DNA of 64,000 nt from Mesostigma viride. Its lineage: Eukaryota; Streptophyta; Mesostigmatophyceae; Mesostigmatales; Mesostigmataceae. Below are positions 1-10,024 of the stretch, in pieces; the stretch's first letter is position 1; every line of letters starts with the position of its first letter. The notes below the pieces were generated by a model. It had not been told where the DNA came from. It worked only from the letters and a program-made list of their open reading frames with translations, and did not search any database. The stretch spans positions 876,322-940,321 of the forward strand of contig RPFO01000102.1 of assembly GCA_009746045.1 (NCBI GenBank). The letters are read 5' to 3'. The position numbers and the translations under genes are program-made.

Positions 1-1594
1 GCACGATCTCCGCTGAGGTCAGCCGGTCGTAGATGTTCTCCGCCTTCTGCTTGTCCTCCGGCTTGGTGGCGGTCTCCATCCGCTCCACGTAGAACGCCAG
101 CAGCGCGTCATACTCCTCGATGACACGCTCTAGAGCCCCACAAATAGACACCCACCGCACATCGTGCATGGCTTTGATTTGCAGCGACTTGCAATGCCCG
201 CGCACCAGCTGCTGCAGTTGGAACGCGCCGGTGCGCACGGTGCTCTTGCGAATGTCGGCAGCCACGTCGGCGAGCAGCAGCTGCAAACGTTCCACGATGT
301 CGTGCTCCAGCGTGGTCTTGTACACCAAGCTATTGCGATGCGCGGGGCACCACGAGGGCAGCGCAAACGGCGCGAACCACTCGCGGCAGAGGGTGATCGC
401 GCCCTTGTCTTCCCCTTGCATGACGTTGGCGCCGTCGGCTGCAATGGCGGTCATCTTCCTCGCCAGGGTCTTCAGATCAAAGCCCCCCGTGGTGGTAAGG
501 CACTGAAGGATGCCCTTGGCGACGTTCTCAGCAGTGGCGACCCCGTTTGGGAGCTCGTGCAGCTCGAGGAACTTGGTGGTGCGGAAGCCGTCCTCGAGCG
601 GGTAGACCATGATGCACTCCTGCTCCTTCTTGCTCAGGTCGCTGCTGTCATCCACGCTGATGCCGAAGAAGGGTGTGCCATGCAGCACTTCACGCAGGTC
701 CTCCTTCTGGACCTCGTTGATGCATTCAGCGAATACCCAACCTGCGTCGTCATTCTCGTACTTCTCAGGCAAGGGGAGGCTGGCTGTGCTGCCGTCGCGG
801 CGGCTGATGTATTTTACAGCCTCCATGGTTTGTTCGAAGCTCAGCATTGGCCGCGCGTTGAGGAGCGTGGAGTACGCGAGAGTGAAAGCATTTGTCATGC
901 ACTCATGCTCGCGCTCGGTGCTGCCCTGTGCTGCAGCACGAAAGGCCTTTCCAGCTGTCCCGAAGAGTCGTGTGCTCAGGGTGAGGTCCTTGACTGGCTG
1001 GCCCTGTGCGACTTGCTTGTCGAGCTTCCTTTGGTATGTCGTGTGCCCTGTTGACAGCTCGTGCATCGCCATTCGCTGTTTCTTGCACGCCAAAAGGTAA
1101 GGTGATCCACTGCCATTGGAACAGACGGTGCACTCGATTTGCCACTTTCCACCTTGTGTTATCGGCGGCACCTTCTTCGCCCAGGAAAACTTGTCATCCT
1201 CCCACCATTCGTCCCTGGGTTCACGCTTTCCATCATACGTGCGTCCCCGTTGCTTCTTTTTCTGCTTCCTCAGCTGCTCCTTGGCTGCTTCGTCGTCACT
1301 GCTGACATCGATAGGGTTGCCCTGCCCGCTGCCAGAGTCCGCAGAACCCAATGCATCACCATCTTTCCCAGAATCTGGCTCGTCCAATAATGTTTCCTTC
1401 TCGGACGACCGGCCTGGGGGCTCACCAGCATTGCCGGACTGAGCCGATGCTGCTGCTACACCACTGGCAGCACTGCTATCATTTCCCCTTTTCCTCTTGC
1501 TGCGGTTCAGCTCGTTTGCTGCCTGGCCTACGCCAACAATGGCACGCGGACTAGGCGCAGGCGCTTTGGCCATGTCGGCGGCCTGTTTCGGCAT
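1..1594 (-). CDS. hAT-like transposase/ZNF862-type RNase H-fold protein, 3' end cut by window
   Basis: An open frame of 531 codons starts at the ATG complementary to 1592-1594 and runs off the left edge without a stop. Residues 1-120 are low complexity with a basic stretch (SKRKRG) and a lysine-rich segment (KQKKKQRGR). About residue 150 comes a TTF/BED-like zinc finger (ECTVC, then MHELSTGH). The body matches hAT/DUF4371-type domesticated transposases: FFGISVDDSSDLS with the first catalytic Asp, AADGANVMQG with the second, CPAHRNSL, and DVRWVSICGALERVI. The C-terminal dimerisation region would lie beyond the edge. I see no terminal inverted repeats nearby, so it may be an immobile or domesticated copy. 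No frame breaks are visible. The family placement is from motif order; whether it is active is unknown. Confidence 0.82.
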   Translation of the reverse strand, partial: MPKQAADMAKAPAPSPRAIVGVGQAANELNRSKRKRGNDSSAASGVAAASAQSGNAGEPPGRSSEKETLLDEPDSGKDGDALGSADSGSGQGNPIDVSSDDEAAKEQLRKQKKKQRGRTYDGKREPRDEWWEDDKFSWAKKVPPITQGGKWQIECTVCSNGSGSPYLLACKKQRMAMHELSTGHTTYQRKLDKQVAQGQPVKDLTLSTRLFGTAGKAFRAAAQGSTEREHECMTNAFTLAYSTLLNARPMLSFEQTMEAVKYISRRDGSTASLPLPEKYENDDAGWVFAECINEVQKEDLREVLHGTPFFGISVDDSSDLSKKEQECIMVYPLEDGFRTTKFLELHELPNGVATAENVAKGILQCLTTTGGFDLKTLARKMTAIAADGANVMQGEDKGAITLCREWFAPFALPSWCPAHRNSLVYKTTLEHDIVERLQLLLADVAADIRKSTVRTGAFQLQQLVRGHCKSLQIKAMHDVRWVSICGALERVIEEYDALLAFYVERMETATKPEDKQKAENIYDRLTSAEIV

Positions 1595-2119
1595 AAAAAA
1601 AGCTGCGATCCCCCCAGATTTAATTTTCCCCAGTATTCCTTCCGGCGCCATCCCTTCACCCAAAAACTTCCACCCCCCAGGTCGCTAAGACGCTAACTTT
1701 TCTAGTTGACTATCAGACTAAGCCATGAACGTTGTTAAATGTTTATACAATATATCTGACCCGGCCCAAAATTTCACCTACGCATCTAGTAATGAATGGA
1801 TCCAACAAATCTAAAGCGTTAATAAACACACCTGGAATCCGATTCAAAGCAATGTACAAGGAAAGGATGTTCGTCTAAATCAGGCAACCTCGCAAAGCTG
1901 CGTCAATCGGCTCATCAATCATATTCCGGACTGAGGATCGACCATTGCCAGTCGTCCTCGGCTAGGTATTGTGCAACCACTTTGCATTCGTCTCGAACAG
2001 TGGTCTAGACTCTAGAAGTCTCGTCACTCTCGCCGCCAAGCAGGCAAGGGCCGGCAGGTCTGGCACTTGGCATGGTAACGGGCTGTTCAGGATTCCGCAC
2101 TGTCTGACGCATAGACTCG
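1595..2119. other. Intergenic, no recognisable gene
   Basis: This is the upstream region of the minus-strand transposase-like gene. It has no convincing frame and no repeat that I can see. A promoter for the gene would be expected here, but I see no clear TATA box at a fixed distance. Confidence 0.5.
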
Positions 2120-2129
2120 GTGCACATGA

Positions 2130-2290
2130 GTACTGACGTGCTGCCTAAATTTACGCGTCAGACGACTGACGTTCAGTCAAAATTTACGCGTCGGACGACT
2201 GACGCGGGGCCAAAATTTACGCGTCAGCTGTCTGACGTGCGGACGAAAAAGTCGGACGCGTCAGACACTGACGCGTCAGCGGCTGACGTA
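2130..2290. repeat. Clustered TGACGCGTCAG-type motif repeat
   Basis: Short, near-palindromic motifs of the form (T)GACG-CGTCAG recur about every 20-40 bp, alternating with AAAATTTACGCGTC. Roughly ten degenerate copies are visible. TGACGT/ACGTCA cores resemble bZIP (CRE-like) binding sites, so this could be a regulatory cluster. It could equally be a decayed minisatellite. The order and spacing are irregular. Confidence 0.55.
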
Positions 2291-2300
2291 TACGTCCCGT

Positions 2301-2770
2301 TACTAGAAACACTGTATTACACCCGGTGGTGCTTGGACAGAAGCAAGAAACCCCGCCCACCGCTCAAATGTGGCGCCCAACAAAGCCCCAAACTGATTTC
2401 TTCAATAAGTCTACTGTTCTACATCCGGTGGTGGATGGACACAAGCAATAAAGGCCCCGCCCACACCTCAGATTTCTTTAGAAAATCTACTGATCTACAT
2501 TCGATGGCGCCTTCACAGAAGCAGGAAACTCCGCCCACCGGTCAAATGTGACGCCCAACAAAGCCCCAACTGATTTCTTCAAGAAGTATCAAAGAGACAA
2601 CCAGCGCAGGCCAGAAATCGGGAGAATCCGGACCATGGATTCAAGAAGTATACTGTTTTACACCCGGTAGTGCTTGGGCAGAAGCACTATGTAAAGCCCG
2701 CCCACACATCGGATTTCTTTACGAAAAACCTGTTTTACATTCGATGGGGTCTTGACAGATTCAAGCAGCA
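2301..2770. repeat. Degenerate alternating tandem repeat (about 100-bp and 78-bp units)
   Basis: Units begin with variants of CTACTGTTCTACATCCGGTGG and alternate between a longer form (ending CAACAAAGCCCCAACTGATTTCTTC) and a shorter form (ending CAGATTTCTTTAGAAAAT). About five units are visible, forming a dimeric repeat of roughly 180 bp. Copies differ by many substitutions, so the array is old. One unit is interrupted by a 50-bp insertion described separately. Confidence 0.7.
2588..2638. other. 51-bp segment identical (inverted) to 7302-7352
   Basis: This 51-bp stretch is a perfect reverse complement of 7302-7352. It interrupts a unit of the degenerate tandem repeat and is flanked by direct copies of TTCAAGAAGTAT (2578-2589 and 2640-2651). 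That pattern resembles a templated insertion made during break repair: a short copy of a sequence about 4.7 kb away, with a 12-bp flank duplication. Confidence 0.8.
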
Positions 2771-2846
2771 ATACTCGTTTCTACCTGCGTGCGACTGCTG
2801 CGGCTGAGTGCTGCAACTTGTCTTCACGTCCCAGTCTTCATGTGAC

Positions 2847-3225
2847 AGTCCTGGTCTTCACGTCTTCACGTCTTCACGTCTTCACGTCTTCACGTCTTCA
2901 CGTCTTCACGTCTTCACGTCTTCACGTCTTCACGTCTTCACGACTTCACCTGAACTTGCCGCGTATCGTATCTTTGATACCTTGCATGCACGTCTTCACG
3001 TCTTCACGTCTTAATTCACCGCGTCTTCACCTGTCTTCACCACGTCTTCACGGCTTCACGTCTTCACGTCTTCACGGCTTCACCTGAACACCTGAACTTC
3101 ACCTGAACTTGCCGTATCGTGTCTTCACGTCTTCACCGCGTCTTCGATCACCTGTCTTCACCACGTCTTCACGGCTTCACGGCTTCACGTCTTCACGGCT
3201 TCACCTGAACACCTGAACTTTGCGT
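2847..3225 (+). repeat. CTTCACGT 8-bp microsatellite
   Basis: An 8-bp unit (CTTCACGT) is perfect over about 2857-2940 and then breaks into diverged stretches mixed with CACCTGAACTT and CGTATCGTATCTTTGATAC segments, which themselves occur twice (near 2961 and 3223). The frames across it encode only repeated Ser-Arg-Leu-His and are not taken as genes. Confidence 0.85.
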
Positions 3226-3391
3226 ATCGTATCTTTGATACATTGCATCATTTGCATGCCTTGGAGCTGCACGTCTTCAAGCAGTGTCACCCAGTTCCCG
3301 CTTGATTCATTCAAATGCACTTAATTCGCGCTTTAATTCGTGACTTCGCCCCGCTCAAGGTGGAAGGTGATGGGCACTAGCCACGGGAACT

Positions 3392-4870
3392 ATGCCCGAT
3401 GCTGATAGCCGAAGCGATGACATGGACGAATTGATTGATTTGTGTTATGCCGGGGAGGATTGTAGAAAATGGGTGCTAGGAAAGAAATCTGGTGCCATGA
3501 AAGTAGATTTTTTGGCTGGAGCAAACCACCAATGCGCCGGCCGATGTGGCAAGGTCCTGCGCGGCATCTGTACGCATATTTTCAGGCACGCAGACGACGG
3601 TGACGGCACGGAATGGCAATGCTCTGACTGCGGCGGCCCTCCACGATGCCCGCCGTGCGCCACGCTCGAGCAGCCAGGGCACACTAGCAACATTAAGCCC
3701 ACGGAGCCTTCCACTATCAGCCCAGATCGAGTGCGCCCGGATAATTCGTTTCGCACGCCCGTCACCGAGGATGACCTGAATTTCGATGATGATGTCGGTT
3801 GTGATGATGAAGCTGCAATGGCAGAGGATGACTTCCATCATGATGGGGCTGCAAATGCGACAAACGAGAAAGATTCCGCGATGTCTCCTCAGCGTCCTGC
3901 CGACGAGCATGGTCATTCAAACCCGGGTTCGGGGCTGGACGCCACTAAGGAGGCTCTGTTCTCTTCCCCTCTACCTGAGGCCGGCGTTCCTGAAAAGCGG
4001 GACGATGGCACGCCGGTCCCTACTGCAAGGTCTTTTAGCCGCAGTGGACCGATGGCACTGTCTGTCGTGGAAATTTCCGGCTGGGATACCCTCGGGGTGG
4101 TGGTGGGGGGCCTCACCATCGACAAACAGCTGCAAGCGGTGCTGGTCGCCCAAACGACCTACACAACAAAGAAAACATTAAAATCGGCATACACAAATGC
4201 GGCACGGGGGAGATCCTCTACCATCAAGATGACAGATGTGGTGTGCATGGTCGTCGATCGTGACCCTGCCACTGGGCACATCCCCGGATTCAAGGTAGTT
4301 GACACATTTCCGGAGAGTGCGCGAAACGAGCGTATGGAGCGCACTCTCGCCTGGGCCCAGTCGCACCAAGGTGAGCTGGTGTCCCAGATGACATGGGACT
4401 TCCTCGCTGAGGCCCCATGCATCTTGACAACAGGATTTCCTAGGGACCCCGCCCTTGCCTTGTATTCAGGTCCTGCTGCAGCGGCGTGGTCTCCGGCGCC
4501 TAGCCGGGGGATGCGAGTGCGTGCCCCCCCGCCCACAGTGAAGCCCCCAGAGGCAGCCACGCCTTTGGTGGACGTCACCAACGCACAACAGCGACCCAAG
4601 CGGAACAGCATGCAAAGCCAAGTCCTCCCAGCCGGCAGAGAAACGCCGGCAGCCAGAGCGCACCCAGCCAGAGCGTACCCAGCCGCTGCCGCCGCCGACC
4701 CCCGTACTGGTGGGCGTGGAACAGACGATGAGAGAGATGCAACGAGCTATGGAGAACCAAAGCAAGAAGGTTGAAGAGCTTGGTTTGCAGCTGCGTCAAG
4801 AGGTGCAGAAACAAGTGGTCCAGCTGGAGCAGCAACTGCAGCAGCAGCAGCAGCAACTGCAGCAACAACT

Positions 4871-4935
<65 letters not shown>

Positions 4936-5979
4936 TGAGCAGCAGCAGCAACAACAACAACAGCAACAACAACAGCAACAACAACAGCAACAGCAACAGC
5001 TACAGCAACAGCAGCAGCAGTTCCCGCAGCCGCCGCCGCCGCCGCAGCAGCAGCACCAGCAGTTCCCGCAGCAGCAGCAGCAGTTCCCGCAGCAGCAGCA
5101 GCAGTTCCCGCAGCAGCAGCAGCAGTTCCCGCAGCAGCAGCAGCAGTTCCCGCAGGCATCGTCGGCAGTGCTTCATCTACAGCTGGCGTCACCGGCAACA
5201 CAGCAGTTCCCGCAGGCATCGTCGGGAGCACTTCAGTTACAGCTGGCGTCGGTCACCAGCAGCGCTTCAGTTCCCGCAGGCAGCGTCGGCAATGTGGCAG
5301 ATTCCACAGGCATGGTCGGCACTGCAGCAGTTTTCGCAGGGACCGTCGGCAGCAGAGCAGTTCCCGCAGGGATCATCGGTGGTGCAGCAGTTCTTTGTGA
5401 GTCATTCGTGTAGTGTTGAGTGGGTGGCCCGGTGGGGGGTGGGGTGGGTGGGTGGGGTGCATGGGTGGGTGGGGTGGGTGGGTGGGTGGGTGGGTGGGGT
5501 GGGGGGTGGGGGGGGGGGGGTGGGGGGGGGGGGGGATGGGGGGGTTGACTGTGTGACTGCGTGGCTGCTTGGCTGGAAAGGAGGGTGCGTGGCTGTGTGG
5601 CTGCGTGGCTGCGTGGCTGCGCTGCTGCGTGGCTGCGTGGCTGCGTGGCTGGCTGGCTGGGGGGGGGTGCCGGGTGCGTGGATGCGTGGATGTGTGGCTG
5701 GGTGGGTGCGTCACTGCGTGGCTGGCTGGCTTTGTGGCTGCGTGGGCGGCTGGATGGCCGGGTCAGCGTGGCTGCGTGTTCAATGGGATGCTAATATGTT
5801 GTTGCCTTTGGATGCCACAATTCATGGATTCTTTTGTTCACATGCAGGTGCTGCCGTCTTCCCCATCGACGTCGTCAAGACCGATGTCGCCAAGAAGGAT
5901 GATGCAAATCATGCAATCACTCTCGGCCATGTTTAACCCATACTCCGTCAGGCGATTTTTGGCACTTTCAGACCCCTAA
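3392..5979 (+). CDS. Polyglutamine-tract protein, unknown function, two exons with frameshifts
   Basis: The first exon starts at the ATG at 3392. Near residues 48-90 is a cysteine-rich, zinc-ribbon-like segment (HQCAGRCGKVLRG, then CSDCGGPPRCPPCA). An acidic stretch follows, then a folded-looking region around residues 225-345 (SVVEISGWDTLGVVVGGL onward) that I do not recognise. A frame change between about 4600 and 4774 is needed to enter a coiled-coil (TMREMQRAMENQSKKVEEL) and a long Gln tract. Two more shifts, in the CAG repeat (near 4935) and about 5250, restore the frame, and QQFPQ repeats continue to a GTGAGT donor at 5397. The intron (5397-5847) ends CATGCAG, and exon 2 (5848-5979) joins in phase 0, ending MFNPYSVRRFLALSDP. 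The exon-intron model is inference. The Gln-rich coiled coil suggests a nuclear or assembly role, but nothing specific. Confidence 0.6.
4831..5157 (+). repeat. CAG/CAA trinucleotide tract
   Basis: About 300 bp of CAG and CAA codons, including an uninterrupted CAG run near 4872-4932, then alternating CAACAACAACAG, then TTCCCG(CAG)5 units. It lies inside the polyglutamine gene. At about 4933 the text reads CAGCTGAGCAG where CTGCAGCAG would keep frame, so one base looks lost. Slippage is expected here. Confidence 0.9.
5403..5790 (+). repeat. G-rich and TGCGTGGC minisatellites inside the intron
   Basis: Two different simple repeats fill the intron of the polyglutamine gene. The first (5412-5540) is GGTGGGTGGGT-type with runs of up to about 13 G on the coding strand, a strong G-quadruplex candidate. 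The second (5555-5770) is a GCGTGGCTGCGTGGCTG repeat. The open frames across both are artefacts of composition. Confidence 0.85.
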
Positions 5980-8159
5980 AATTGCCAAAAATCATAACTC
6001 ATAGACCAGAACTCCAAATACCCCCAACCAAGATGCTAGGAGTATCTACACTTCAAGGGCTTTCATAATATGCAATAATATCATGAGTCTAATTAGTCCT
6101 TTGGATGATACCTTCAGTCAAAGTGAGCCAAAAGACGATCATTTTGTGCCAAGAAAAAGTATACCCCCCCCCCTTCTACTGAGGGGAGGGTCAGAAACCT
6201 CAAACCCAACATTGGACAATTTAGTTGGATAGTCCAATGGTGCATTCCTTTGGTCAAACTACCCGGATAGCCCATTTGACCCATACCATGCCCGCGTTTA
6301 CGTGTGTGGCTTACGCGCGCGCAAACAGCCAACTATGCCATGCCATACAATGATGCAATATAATTGACCACAATAGACTGCCAAATATGCTGGAATACAA
6401 ATATGAAGCCACCTGACACTCACTGAATGGTATCCCCCCAAGAAATGCCACAAACTGTGCAACATAATGGCTAATACCCCTCCTTGAGCAGGCATGGAAG
6501 GCAGTTGCAATTACCACTAATATATCCACCATCAGACATGCATGAACGTACGAGTTTCCATGCAACCAACACGGAAACGAATGGCCGCACCTGCCTCGAT
6601 CACGACCTGGCCGGGTTCCGCTGGCCGACATGCTCATACGTCCCGGATACTGATGCTAGTGGCACAGGCAGCCATATCCGCTCTATCCATGCATCCGTCA
6701 TGATAACCATGTTGATTTATCTATGCAAAGATGACGTCTAACGCGTCGACGTTCCCAGCAGATGGTGCCTGCGGACTTCCGTAAAACAATGTAAGGCCCA
6801 GGCGGAAAGAAGCTACCAAGAAACCAAAAAGAAACCGGCGATACCAAACGGGACGTCTCTTCTGATGGTGGCGACCAAGACAGAGATAATGGCATCCGCG
6901 GGCTTTTGGTTCCCGCCGCACATTTGAAAGTGCTGTCCTCCGGCTTTTTGCCTTTGCACCGTGTGCAGTTCTTGGACGTTTGGAATCATGGCATGGCTAA
7001 CGTGATGACTGACTAGCTAGACCTTTTCAGTGGTTTTCCATTTGCGGGTATTTCCTCGTAAATGGTGGGAGAGCGATCGCAGCAATGGTGCTCACCACTA
7101 GACACTCCCGGCCAGTTAGGCTAGAAACACACGCCCTGATCAAGCATGCTGTTTCCGGCCCCACCGTCTAGGTCATCTAGTCGCTCCACACGTAAGCCAG
7201 CCATAATTTCAATGCACAAGGATACACATTTCCATCACCATTCATCTTCATCATCCTGAACGACTCGAAAACGCGGAAAAGATAACGGCAGGCTCGAGCT
7301 ACCATGGTCCGGATTCTCCCGATTTCTGGCCTGCGCTGGTTGTCTCTTTGATAATAACCACTGCGTATTTTCACAGTTCCGTGAATCTGATAATTCTTGA
7401 CGAACCAACATAATGCATCATCGTTCAGGGGTCATCATCTGACACATTTCAAGCTGCGGAACCCCAAATTTCCACCAAATGGCACGTTGACAGCCATATC
7501 TCGCTATCCGCGCGCGCAACGGTCAAAAATGTTAGCAAAAGTCACGTGATGCACAGCCTGGCAACGTGGTATTTAGGTGGCTATGGCGCAATTATCCCAC
7601 CAACCTATGCATTCACGTTCACATTGGGTCTGTCCCGAGTTGCCTGACCACTTACATCCGTACCCGATGGCGCGGCGCTCGCGCAATATTTTGCCACGTG
7701 GCGGGGGGTGCAAGTGTATCCAAATGGATACACTTGACGGAGTATGGGTTAACTCATGTGGGCCTTCATGGCCACACGGGAAGTATGATTGAATCAGTTC
7801 TTTGACACTGAGTTGGCACTAGACGCAACACCTTTGATGCACATGAGTGCAGGGCGCATGCGTTGAAACCATGCAACCATGGCGATCCCTCAAAAAGTTT
7901 GGTTATGTAATAAGTGAGACAATTATTCCGGACGTATGATGGCCCAACGTCCTGTAAGGTTGAGTTGTCTTATTCAATTGGCATATGTTGTCTTATTGAT
8001 GTTGTCTCATTGCGTTAATGGGTCAATTGTCTTAGTTTATATCATGTATATCTTGGGAAACTCATTGCTTCAATAAAATGCATGTTAGGCGCAATCAACC
8101 CCCTCAAACACATCTGAAAACTGCACAGTGCATCAAATGAATGTATCCTAGACAAAAAA
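5980..8159. other. Intergenic, no supported gene
   Basis: About 2.2 kb of mid-GC DNA with only short frames and no domain I recognise. The one notable item is 7302-7352, the likely source of the inverted 51-bp copy at 2588-2638. Around 7940-8040 there are several GTTGTCTTATT/GTTGTCTCATT near-repeats. Confidence 0.5.
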
Positions 8160-8162
8160 ATG

Positions 8163-8545
8163 TATCCTAATCCGGTAAAACCACCCGTGCAAAGGGGACT
8201 CACCAGGCTGAAGGCGTTGCAGTTCCTCCACCAGGCGGCGAGTAGCGAAGAGCGCCTGTACTGTGTTGCGACCTGAACGGATTCAACGGAAGCCGTGCTG
8301 AGTCTCGCTGAGGTGACCGTCCTGGGCCGTGCGCAGGCGGTTCAGGATGAGCCGCATAAGAAGCTTGAGGGGGGCACTTTGAATGCACACCCCTCTGTAG
8401 TTGCCGGGGTCGGCAGGCGACCCCTTGTTCTTGTACAGCATCGTGCGAAAACTGTGTTGCCAGGCCGCTGGAGGTGGTTGCGACGACAGCAGAAGGCGGT
8501 TGCAGATGTCCCGGAAGAGCAGCAGTTGACGAGATACCTTAGATA
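8163..8545 (-). pseudogene. Non-LTR retrotransposon (LINE) reverse transcriptase fragment
   Basis: Read on the minus strand this encodes a fragment of a LINE reverse transcriptase: LLLFRDICNRLLLSS, then MLYKNKGSPADPGNYRGVCI (the classic NYR-G/P-I/V box), then LKLLMRLILNRLR, then LSETQHGFR followed by an in-frame TGA, and then SGRNTVQALFATRRLVEELQ in the same frame. The order matches fingers motifs 0-2a of LINE RTs. The palm catalytic YxDD region is absent. The internal stop and missing ends make it a dead fragment. It would normally encode RT for target-primed reverse transcription. Confidence 0.82.
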
Positions 8546-8639
8546 TGATCCTCGCGATGTCAACCCTATAGGTTCTGGATTGATTACTAAATTTATTATT
8601 TACAAGCGGTCCCGTTGGGGAGTTGCGGATTAGGCCTCA

Positions 8640-9014
8640 GAACGATATGCCGAAGGCAAGAATTAATTAATTAATTAATAAGCACGTGACTGCGTCACGT
8701 GGGTGCCAATACAGAGTAAAGGAACCTTCAACCCTATATACACAGCGAGAAGGAGGGAGGGCGCCCTAGCTTCTCTCACTGCCGCAGGTGGGCAGGCCAC
8801 AGAGCGCTATCTCCACGGCATGGTGCCGGGGCGCAACACTGTAGGTGCAATACAACCAGTGCAATACCATAGGTAGGCTGACGCATAGCTTATCCTACAA
8901 ATGGGAGGTGGGCTCAAGACGTCGGCTAATTAAGGCGCAAGCTGATGGCCACAAGGTGCCAGAGCTAATTGAAGGTACTATAACGCTGTGCGCTAATATC
9001 GTGTATGCCTAAGC
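8640..9014. other. Intergenic with AATT microsatellite and CACGTGAC palindrome
   Basis: An (AATT)n run lies at 8661-8680, similar to the tails of the LINE-like elements elsewhere in the window. Just after it is a near-perfect palindrome, CACGTGAC-TGC-GTCACGTG (8683-8701), containing two G-box (CACGTG) cores. A CCTATATACA TATA-like box follows near 8735. This could be a promoter on the plus strand, but I find no gene directly downstream. Confidence 0.4.
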
Positions 9015-9485
9015 TATTAAATTAAATTAAATTAAATTATAACATGCCTCCGTTGGGGGGTCATGTAGCACATATTCCTTGATGGGTGGTGGAAAGGAGA
9101 GAGCCGCGTAAGCGGACTATCCTAACGCTAAGCTACCTAGTCTAGAAAATCCTAACTGCCCTACTCGTCAAAACGCCTCCTCCTCTTGGGGGGAGGGGGC
9201 TTGCCCACAGGGTCGGGCGTGTGAGCCTTGACAATCTTCTGCCACCGCGTCTTGTTCGATCTGCATGGCAGTCAAAAGAAGGGAGAGAGAGTGGATGCGG
9301 TATTCAAACTGGGCTGGGACCAGTAGGTCATCCACCAGCACCTGTACGTAGTTCGTGACAGGGCGTCCCCAACATCTACTGCTCCAATTTTGGTACTTTT
9401 GAAATTCCATGCCTGGAGCGCAAAGTTTGCAATATATGTGCCGTTTGTAGCTCTAGCTCTATAATAACCTGACCAACCCCGCATT
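9015..9485 (-). pseudogene. 5'-truncated LINE copy, 3' end of ORF2 plus tail
   Basis: On the minus strand a reading frame ends with a basic, proline-rich C-terminus (KPPPPKRRRRFDE, stop at 9161-9163). A short 3' UTR follows, containing TATGTGCTACAT and CCAACGGAGG, and then an (ATTTA/AATTT)n tail at 9015-9040. The intact LINE at 59017-61011 has the same 3' sequence blocks (TATGTGCTACAT, CCCAACGGAG, ATGTTGATAATT), so both belong to one 3'-end family. The upstream part may be spliced or frameshifted; the 5' limit is uncertain. Confidence 0.55.
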
Positions 9486-9489
9486 CCTC

Positions 9490-10024
9490 AAAGTAGCACT
9501 TGTTGCCTATTCTCAAATGTTATGCGAATCACATGATTAGGATCTGCTTCACGATTGCTATTGCTCGAGATTCAATTAAGAATGATTGAGATCAATAAAT
9601 GATGAACCAAATAAACCAAATTAGGCCACTTGACAAGTTCATGATCCATTTAAATTGTACAATTAAGCGATTAATTAATTCATAAATCATACATTACATG
9701 GGATACCCCCGTCGACGAGCTAGTGGTACGTACCATGAAACATTTGACCATTTGAATTTGTAACATGTCTCCATGGATATATACATGTATGCTGGACCTC
9801 GCGCATCTCAGCCCTCTAAGAAATGTTATTTGAACTCAGGTCTAGATCTAAATATATACATGATCTGGATAATATTATACACTTCCTTAAAAGAGCATGA
9901 ATCGAGCTTTACAATTCAGGACAAGGAACTCGTTTGCAAATCACGGCTGAAAGGCAAGTGCTCACAACGAAGCACGTGCTGTCAAGGCTGTCCACCTCGT
10001 CCAACCAAGCCCGGGCGAGCTGGC
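9490..10024. other. Intergenic, AT-rich, no supported gene
   Basis: AT-rich DNA between the LINE fragment and the transposase-like gene. It holds only short frames and no recognisable repeat. It is the 3' flank of the minus-strand gene ending at 10025, so the polyadenylation site should lie here. Confidence 0.5.

Noticed and set aside
164-1054. 296-codon plus-strand frame
   Set aside because: It is the antisense shadow of the hAT-like gene, whose minus-strand frame carries clear motifs.
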